From Promethearchaeota archaeon (GTDB lineage: Archaea > Asgardarchaeota > Lokiarchaeia > Sigynarchaeales > SOKP01): a stretch of 10,056 nt of DNA. Below are positions 5,943 to 10,056 of the stretch, piece by piece. Made by a program: the position numbers and the translations under genes. The notes under the pieces were generated by a model. It was given only the letters and a program-made list of their open reading frames with translations, had not been told where the DNA came from and did no database searches. Positions within the stretch are counted from its first letter, which is position 1. Each line of letters begins with the position of its first letter. The stretch is from assembly GCA_030620005.1 (NCBI GenBank), contig JAUXAJ010000196.1:1-10056 (forward strand), given 5' to 3'.

Positions 5943-7577
5943 TTAGTCTGTTATTAATTCCCCATTTTTCCCTATTTCTTTTTCATACTTCTCTATAAGA
6001 CTTTTAATAAACAATTTGATCTCTCTAAATATTCTAGGTTGCTTAATTTTTAATTCCTTTTTTAATTTTTTAAAGCTATGTTGAAGATCGAGTGAACCAT
6101 CGTTAAATATCCACTGCCCTAGTTTATTATAAATATCATCTAAAATAATTGCTGATTTTCCTTTAAATTTAATTTTTTCAATTTCTTCATGTTCTAAAAT
6201 TGTAGCAAAAATAGATCCTATTTGCCACATGAAAAAGTCTTTTATAGGTGCATTATGATTAATGAGGAAATCTTGTGCCGAATCCTCCATCTTCTGGATC
6301 TGCTCAATATTATACTCCTTCATCAACATGTTAATGTCATCTAATAACCATTTGAAAAAGGAAATGTGAGATTTGAAACTTAGTTCATTAATTGCTTTAA
6401 CTAACTCAAGTAATTCTCGAAGTGGTACATTAATATTATGAGGAGGATCATTTCGAAATAAATTAAGACACATTACATAAAAAAGCATTCTAGATGTATC
6501 AATTAATTGTATAAAAAGAGAAAGTTGATTTTCTTCTCCAGTGTATTGTTTCTTATTATTCATCACTAAATTAATATCTTTCAAACCTAGTAAAATTCCA
6601 TTTCCTAAGAATTTACTTACAACATATATTTTACTTTTGAACGCTTCCAATTGTGAATTCTTTTTGTTTAGTTCTAACGCTTCATTAATGAAACTCTTCT
6701 GCTCTTGCTCAGAAAATCCTTGTAATTGTCTAAAAATCTTCAAATCATTGCCGATAGCGTAGGAATTTCTAATAGATTCTTTTATATCAGGTTTGATGCG
6801 AGAATGGCTCATTACAAAATCCCAAAACTGCTTTATATCGTCATAATACAAGCGATACATTGTCATTTTATCCTTATAGACAGCATCAACCATTATAGCC
6901 AACCAATGCACTACCAACCCAAGATTTGATTTAAGATCACAGTTTTGATTTGATACCAGATAATTCATGAATACCCAAAAACTAGAATAGACTCCTGTTT
7001 TTGGACGATAAATCACCATGGTGGAATCACATTTGGGACAAGGATTGGATATTCGCAGATAGAACTCGTGTGAGGAAATGGTAGTGGAAAGCCCTTCAGG
7101 CACTTTAAAACTACCTCTTAAAAAGAATTTATCTTCCAATTTTTTTCCGCAATTGCATTTCAATTGAAGTCCTTTTGGAATTCCTGCTATAAGAAGGGGT
7201 TGCACCTCAGAGTTCTTGGTAATGGGATTTGCTTCTACATAGTTGCTTTTAATAAAGAAGAATTTTAATAGATACCAGTATTCTCTTCTCTCCATAATAC
7301 ATGTACTTGCAGTCTCATATTTTTTAATAGTATTCGTAATAGTTTTTATTGAGCTGGAACCAGGATTAATATACAATTCAACATCCGAAGCATAAATGAT
7401 ATTATCATTCTTCCAAAATTCCAACGGAACCTCTATAGGAACACCCACTTCCGAGAATATGCCTCCCGCTAAAGAATTCATTTGATCACGCGAATAAAAT
7501 TGAGCACCACATCTTTTACACTTATTACTTCCTGAAGGAAATGGTGCTCCGCAGATTCCACAATTAGATGGATTCAT
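5943..7577 (-). CDS. Zinc-ribbon protein of unknown family, upstream partner of the Rag-like GTPase
   Basis: A 544-aa soluble protein that I do not assign to a family. The N-terminus is a zinc ribbon with Cys6, Cys9, Cys20 and Cys23. A second probable zinc site lies in the first third: LKCNCGKKL around residues 140-150 and NPCPKC about 35 residues later. The remaining two-thirds is helical and charged, with no signal peptide or clear membrane helix. The start is well fixed by AAGGAGAT (7585-7592) ahead of the ATG at 7575-7577. The last codons read GELITD. One frame over, an open stretch continues to a TGA at 5842-5844 with a charged sequence (DREIISLRDRVAEIKSK). A single missing base in CCCC/TTTTT at 5960-5969 would extend the protein by ~35 residues and leave only ~25 nt to the GTPase start. 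The context suggests a GTPase effector or regulator; that is inference. Confidence 0.8.
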   Translation of the reverse strand: MNPSNCGICGAPFPSGSNKCKRCGAQFYSRDQMNSLAGGIFSEVGVPIEVPLEFWKNDNIIYASDVELYINPGSSSIKTITNTIKKYETASTCIMERREYWYLLKFFFIKSNYVEANPITKNSEVQPLLIAGIPKGLQLKCNCGKKLEDKFFLRGSFKVPEGLSTTISSHEFYLRISNPCPKCDSTMVIYRPKTGVYSSFWVFMNYLVSNQNCDLKSNLGLVVHWLAIMVDAVYKDKMTMYRLYYDDIKQFWDFVMSHSRIKPDIKESIRNSYAIGNDLKIFRQLQGFSEQEQKSFINEALELNKKNSQLEAFKSKIYVVSKFLGNGILLGLKDINLVMNNKKQYTGEENQLSLFIQLIDTSRMLFYVMCLNLFRNDPPHNINVPLRELLELVKAINELSFKSHISFFKWLLDDINMLMKEYNIEQIQKMEDSAQDFLINHNAPIKDFFMWQIGSIFATILEHEEIEKIKFKGKSAIILDDIYNKLGQWIFNDGSLDLQHSFKKLKKELKIKQPRIFREIKLFIKSLIEKYEKEIGKNGELITD

Positions 7578-7584
7578 CTTTTTA

Positions 7585-7592
7585 ATCTCCTT
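7585..7592 (-). promoter_or_regulatory. Strong Shine-Dalgarno of the zinc-ribbon gene
   Basis: Read leftward, AAGGAGAT ends 7 nt before the ATG at 7577. It is the best match to an anti-SD in the window and fixes the start of the 544-aa protein. Confidence 0.7.
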
Positions 7593-7860
7593 TTTCTTTT
7601 TTAGTTTAAAAAAAAATTTTTAATTCTTTAGATTAAAATCTCATTAAACGAAATTTTGTCTCTAATAAGTAATATTCGAAATAATATTTAAGATTGTTTC
7701 AAATCGCTATTATATAAATCAACTAAAAAAATCCTTGTCTTTAGAAGTTATTTATTAACTTCGATATTTAACTCTTTCTTGAGACCACTAATAGGCCAGA
7801 AGGTGAGCGAGCATAATTCAATCCCCAACGATTTAAAATCCCGAATGTCTTCAATTTTAA
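7593..7860. other. AT-rich gap between the zinc-ribbon gene and the keto-acid cleavage enzyme remnant
   Basis: No intact gene was found. Read leftward, a TATA-like TTTATATAA sits near 7710-7718 and may be the promoter of the zinc-ribbon/GTPase unit, giving a leader of ~100 nt. A minus-strand open frame ending at 7748 is discussed in the findings as a possible but unproven gene fragment. Confidence 0.3.
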
Positions 7861-8034
7861 GCGGGAATGTGTGCCGCACCAATGGGAGGTCACATTCGAG
7901 TTGGATTAGAAGATAATATCCGAATGCCAAATAGGGAATTAGCAAAAGGAAGTTGGGAACAAGTCAAATGGGCTGTTAAAGTTGCTAAACTCGAAGGGCG
8001 TGAAATAGCCACGCCAGATGAAGCTTTGATTTGA
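7861..8034 (+). pseudogene. 3' remnant of a beta-keto-acid cleavage enzyme (BKACE, DUF849) gene
   Basis: The last ~57 codons of a BKACE-family gene, preceded directly by an in-frame TAA at 7858-7860. The diagnostic stretch is MGGHIRVGLEDN (codons from 7882), followed by PNRELAKGSWEQVKWAVKVA and then GREIATPDEALI before the TGA stop. In this family, GGHVRVGLEDN is near the C-terminus and contributes to the metal/substrate region, and REVATPxEA ends the protein. Full-length members are ~270-300 aa, so about four-fifths is missing. The enzymes cleave beta-keto acids such as 3-keto-5-aminohexanoate with acetyl-CoA. The fragment stops 14 bp before the right repeat arm. It is almost certainly not functional and marks a rearrangement breakpoint. 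Confidence 0.75.
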
Positions 8035-8235
8035 AGCACTCGATTTACTTCATCAGGATTTGAAACTAATACATCAATTTTCAAAAATGGATTCTGAATT
8101 TACATTCTCCACCACTAAACATGCATCAATTTAAATTTAAAATCTTATGCTAATAAAACAATTCATGAGACGTTTTTTAAGGAGTTTATAGATGTCTTTC
8201 CATGAGGTTATTCTGATGTGATTAGAAGACCGGAC

Positions 8236-8257
8236 CTAGGCGGTCAAGTCCGCCTAG
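8236..8257. other. 8-bp GC-rich hairpin in the right repeat arm
   Basis: CTAGGCGG and CCGCCTAG pair perfectly around the 6-nt loop TCAAGT, a strong hairpin in AT-rich surroundings. The left arm has a shorter version (3503-3521). It could be a structured RNA element or a protein-binding palindrome; nothing distinguishes these here. Confidence 0.55.
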
Positions 8258-8417
8258 CCTTGATCTTGAAATTCTACAGATTTACAAGAGATTGCTACTA
8301 AATTTACAATCAAAAATCATAAAAACTTATGCAATTCAACATATTATGATATTAAAACCATTTTTTCAACGCAAATACTCCAAGCTTCCGCAGATTTCAT
8401 ATTTGGTTTTCATAAAA

Positions 8418-8437
8418 TTTATAAAAAATTTATAATT
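8418..8437 (+). promoter_or_regulatory. Probable promoter of S-component gene B, inside the repeat arm
   Basis: TTTATAAAAAATTTATAATT contains two TATA-like boxes 80-100 nt upstream of the gene B start codon. It is the mirror copy of the element upstream of gene A. Transcription would start near 8445-8465, giving a 50-70-nt leader and leaving most of the repeat arm upstream of the transcript. Confidence 0.5.
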
Positions 8438-8517
8438 TACTACCTTAAAAAAGTTTTTTTTGTCAATAAAAAAATTTAAAAAAAACATAATAAATAAATT
8501 TTTGAGTAAGAAACAAA

Positions 8518-9171
8518 TTGGAGTTAAAGACAGCATCAAAAAACCTTAACGAGAAGAACATTGTAGCGGATTTAAAAGACACAGAACAAGAAAAAGAAAA
8601 TAGTACAATTTGGCTGGAAAGAAAATCTTTTCGCATTGCGTTAATGAGCACTTTTACGGCATTATCCGTAGTTTTGGGTTATTTATTGGTCTATCTCCCG
8701 AATATTGAACTTTTTTGTTTGATGATATTTCTTTCAGGCTTTGTACTAAATCGTAGAGATGGCACCATTATAGGATTAATGAGTTCATTTATTTTTGTCT
8801 TTTTCAATCCCATGGGGTCATCATCTTTACCATTATTAAGTTGTCAATTGGCTTTTTATGCGTTTGATGGCTTCATGGGTGGAGTTACGAGTGATTTTCT
8901 AAAGAAGCGGGATTTTTATAAGCCCGCTGAAGACTTGTATGTACCAAAAACGATGATATTATTTGGGATTATAGGTGCTACATTGACTTTTATATATGAC
9001 GTGTTTTCAACGATTGTTATTGCCTTAACTGATTTTGGGACGATACAAGCTTTTGTACCATATTACATTTCTGGTTTAGTGTTTACAACGATACATCTTA
9101 TAGGAAACACTTTAGGATTCGTCTTCATTTTACCTGGATTAATCCAATTGATATATAAATTATTGGATTGA
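8518..9171 (+). CDS. ECF-type transporter substrate-binding (S) component, paralogue B
   Basis: A 217-aa membrane protein homologous to the 2656-3246 product. Shared landmarks are IFLSGFVLNRRDG, TIIGLMSS and FNP, then GGV, then YKPAEDLYVP and a C-terminal ILPGL. By eye, identity is about 35-40% over the common core. It has a polar N-terminal tail of ~35 residues, about 20 longer than in paralogue A, rich in K, E and D. About six hydrophobic helices follow. No EcfA/EcfT or DUF4430 gene adjoins it, so it would use a shared energising module and may carry a different vitamin. The start is uncertain: TTG at 8518-8520 is the only usual start between the in-frame TGA at 8503-8505 and the first ATG (8646), which would cut into the first helix. 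Transcription runs away from the inverted repeat. Confidence 0.7.
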   Translation: MELKTASKNLNEKNIVADLKDTEQEKENSTIWLERKSFRIALMSTFTALSVVLGYLLVYLPNIELFCLMIFLSGFVLNRRDGTIIGLMSSFIFVFFNPMGSSSLPLLSCQLAFYAFDGFMGGVTSDFLKKRDFYKPAEDLYVPKTMILFGIIGATLTFIYDVFSTIVIALTDFGTIQAFVPYYISGLVFTTIHLIGNTLGFVFILPGLIQLIYKLLD

Positions 9172-9195
9172 ATTTTCATTTTTAGCATGAAAATT
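9171..9195 (+). terminator. Hairpin just after S-component gene B
   Basis: AATTTTCAT and ATGAAAATT form a 9-bp stem around a 7-nt loop, starting at the last base of the stop codon. The position suggests a transcript end or 3' stabilising structure, but no T tract follows and archaeal terminators rarely need a hairpin. Confidence 0.3.
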
Positions 9196-9310
9196 TCTGC
9201 ATGGAAAAGAGATTAAAATGTAGGATTTATACTCCATGATTTCATTCGTTTACTAGCTGTTTTTATAAGTCTTTTAAAATATCTTTTAAGAACTAAGAAA
9301 TGAGCATATT

Positions 9311-9328
9311 GAAAGTGTTTTCACTTTC
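9311..9328. other. Perfect 7-bp inverted repeat in the gap between convergent genes
   Basis: GAAAGTG-TTTT-CACTTTC can form a tight hairpin about 50 nt beyond the uL15 stop codon on the minus strand. It may lie in the 3' untranslated region of the ribosomal operon. The rest of the gap (9196-9375) shows no ORF, only AT-rich sequence with a repeated CTTTTAA. Confidence 0.35.
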
Positions 9329-9375
9329 TCCAAGGTATATCTTAAAAATGAATTGAATCGAAGAGGATATTATTT

Positions 9376-9855
9376 CTACTTTATTTCAGTAAGGATGTTA
9401 ATTTTTCCACCAGCTGCCTCGATCTTTTGAATCGCTCTTTCTGAGGCTTTCTTAACAGTCATGTTTATTTTTTTTGTAACTTGTCCTCTTCCCAGGATTT
9501 TTTGGATGTTAATGTCATTTAAGTTGATTTCATAAGTATTGCCAGATTTGGTAGCTTTGTTGTCCTGTACCAAGTTATCAATTTTTAAATCCAAGTCTTT
9601 AACATTTAGAGCGTTAATTTTATAAATACGGACGATATCTTGAGGTCTTTTAAAACCCTTTTTTCCCATTTTCCAATCTGGGTCAGGAAATCCAAGTTCC
9701 TTCTGTTTTAAGTAATAAGATTTCTTGCTTTTTTTCCATTGAGTAGTTTTACCTTTTCCTGCTCTTTGACCAGCTTTTCTATGCTGACCAACTTTACCAT
9801 AACCAATGGTGCGAGTACCTCTTTTTTTCCTGATTTTTTTGGGGAATTTTCTCAT
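9376..9855 (-). CDS. rpl15: 50S ribosomal protein L15 (uL15), archaeal type
   Basis: A 159-aa large-subunit protein that binds 23S rRNA. The basic N-terminus KKIRKKRGTRTIGYGKVGQH and the glycine/arginine-rich loop RKAGQRAGKGKT are the hallmark of uL15. The central GFPDPDWKMGKKGFKRPQ is specific to archaeal/eukaryotic forms. The C-terminal domain includes ILGRGQVTKK and ASERAIQKIEAAGGKI, the conserved L15 signature region. I start it at the ATG at 9853-9855, not the TTG at 9868-9870, because GGTGAT (9863-9868) sits 7 nt upstream and is a textbook archaeal ribosome binding site. It follows uL30 on the same strand with a 22-bp gap. In many archaea secY comes next, but here the operon ends and a convergent transporter gene follows. 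Confidence 0.95.
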   Translation of the reverse strand: MRKFPKKIRKKRGTRTIGYGKVGQHRKAGQRAGKGKTTQWKKSKKSYYLKQKELGFPDPDWKMGKKGFKRPQDIVRIYKINALNVKDLDLKIDNLVQDNKATKSGNTYEINLNDINIQKILGRGQVTKKINMTVKKASERAIQKIEAAGGKINILTEIK

Positions 9856-9862
9856 TGTTTTA

Positions 9863-9868
9863 ATCACC
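9863..9868 (-). promoter_or_regulatory. Ribosome binding site deciding the uL15 start
   Basis: GGTGAT, read leftward, is 7 nt ahead of the ATG at 9855 and matches the archaeal consensus. A TTG start at 9870 would place this site inside the gene, so the ATG is preferred. Confidence 0.7.
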
Positions 9869-9877
9869 AACCTTGAA

Positions 9878-10056
9878 TTATATCATTTTATTAATTATTG
9901 AATTGATATATTCTCCAACATTACCTAATGTTCCGCCTTCCTCGTAATGCTTTTTAATGCTTCCACGATGGCCTTTCCTTGGAGGATGTAAGCGAAAAAC
10001 GGGTTTAAGTTTGTAGACGTCTTTTTCCTTATATTGTATTTCTCCTTTTAATAGCG
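9878..10056 (-). CDS. rpl30: 50S ribosomal protein L30 (uL30), C-terminal part
   Basis: The last 58 complete codons and the TAA stop (9878-9880) of a leftward gene that enters from the right edge. The sequence includes [20 protein letters not shown] and then [18 protein letters not shown]. The [12 protein letters not shown] block is the C-terminal signature of archaeal/eukaryotic L30/L7-type proteins, which are longer (~150 aa) than bacterial L30; the N-terminus lies outside the window. It sits 22 bp upstream of uL15, the normal order in the archaeal spc-type ribosomal operon (uS5-uL30-uL15). Confidence 0.9.
   Translation of the reverse strand, partial: LLKGEIQYKEKDVYKLKPVFRLHPPRKGHRGSIKKHYEEGGTLGNVGEYINSIINKMI

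Larger units (their letters stand above)
8049..8488 (-). repeat. Right arm of ~440-bp inverted repeat
   Basis: The reverse complement of the left arm (3273-3711), collinear along its entire length with only one-base length changes in T runs. The outer edge lies 29 bp upstream of S-component gene B and the inner edge 14 bp from the BKACE remnant. No direct target-site duplication flanks the pair, and no transposase was recognised within or between the arms. Apart from the probable promoter of gene B, the arm has no assigned function. Confidence 0.92.

Noticed and set aside
7890..8084. Minus-strand ORF beginning with KIDVLVSNPDE.
   Set aside because: Apart from the first residues in the repeat arm, it is antisense to the recognisable BKACE remnant, so the ORF is a shadow.
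8130..8290. Open frame on the + strand of the right arm with an in-frame TGA where the left arm has TTA (Leu), in a genome with selB: possible selenocysteine codon.
   Set aside because: The frame has no start codon, ends at a TAA in both arms, is not recognisably a protein, and a Leu/Sec alternation is implausible. A chance stop is simpler.
3273..8488. Insertion sequence or transposon with transposase.
   Set aside because: None of the internal genes resembles a transposase or integrase, and no target-site duplication was seen outside the arms.
1..10056. CRISPR arrays, rRNA or complete tRNA genes.
   Set aside because: No regularly spaced short repeats and no tRNA or rRNA signature were found by reading both strands.

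Overview
The window is strongly A+T-rich and archaeal. The evidence is an archaeal/eukaryotic-type SelB, archaeal ribosomal proteins uL30 and uL15, GGTGA/GGAG-type ribosome binding sites and AT-rich TATA-like boxes. It also carries two kinds of gene expanded in Asgard archaea: Roadblock/LC7 proteins and a Rag/Arf-like small GTPase. With a selenocysteine elongation factor, a SIRT6/7-flavoured sirtuin and an ECF-type vitamin transporter, the best guess is an Asgard archaeon of the Lokiarchaeia type. That assignment is inferred from gene content only.

Layout. Positions 1-81 hold the start of a leftward zinc-ribbon gene, cut by the window edge. Diverging from it are selB (279-1697) and a free-standing Roadblock gene (1744-2151), probably one transcript. 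Converging on these is a leftward pair: an ECF-type substrate-binding membrane protein (2656-3246) followed by a membrane-anchored DUF4430 protein (2201-2593). This looks like a vitamin (possibly cobalamin) uptake pair.

From 3273 to 8488 lies the most unusual structure. A ~440-bp repeat occurs twice in opposite orientation (3273-3711 and 8049-8488), over 90% identical by eye, enclosing 4.3 kb. Outside each arm sits a gene for the same ECF-type membrane protein family, transcribed away from the arms (2656-3246 leftward, 8518-9171 rightward). These two proteins are only about one-third identical, far more diverged than the arms. Inside are three intact or nearly intact leftward genes: a sirtuin (3960-4688), a Rag-like GTPase with a C-terminal Roadblock-like domain (4873-5816) and a zinc-ribbon protein of unknown family (5943-7577, perhaps continuing to 5842). 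Decayed material sits at both inner edges: an unassigned fragment next to the left arm, and the last ~57 codons of a beta-keto-acid cleavage enzyme next to the right arm.

Two apparent single-base losses in homopolymers affect the GTPase gene and its upstream neighbour. Read literally, the GTPase lacks a normal start codon. Restoring one A gives an ATG start behind a good ribosome binding site and a complete GTPase.

The right end (9376-10056) is the leftward end of a ribosomal protein operon, uL30 then uL15. secY, which commonly follows uL15 in archaea, is not present.
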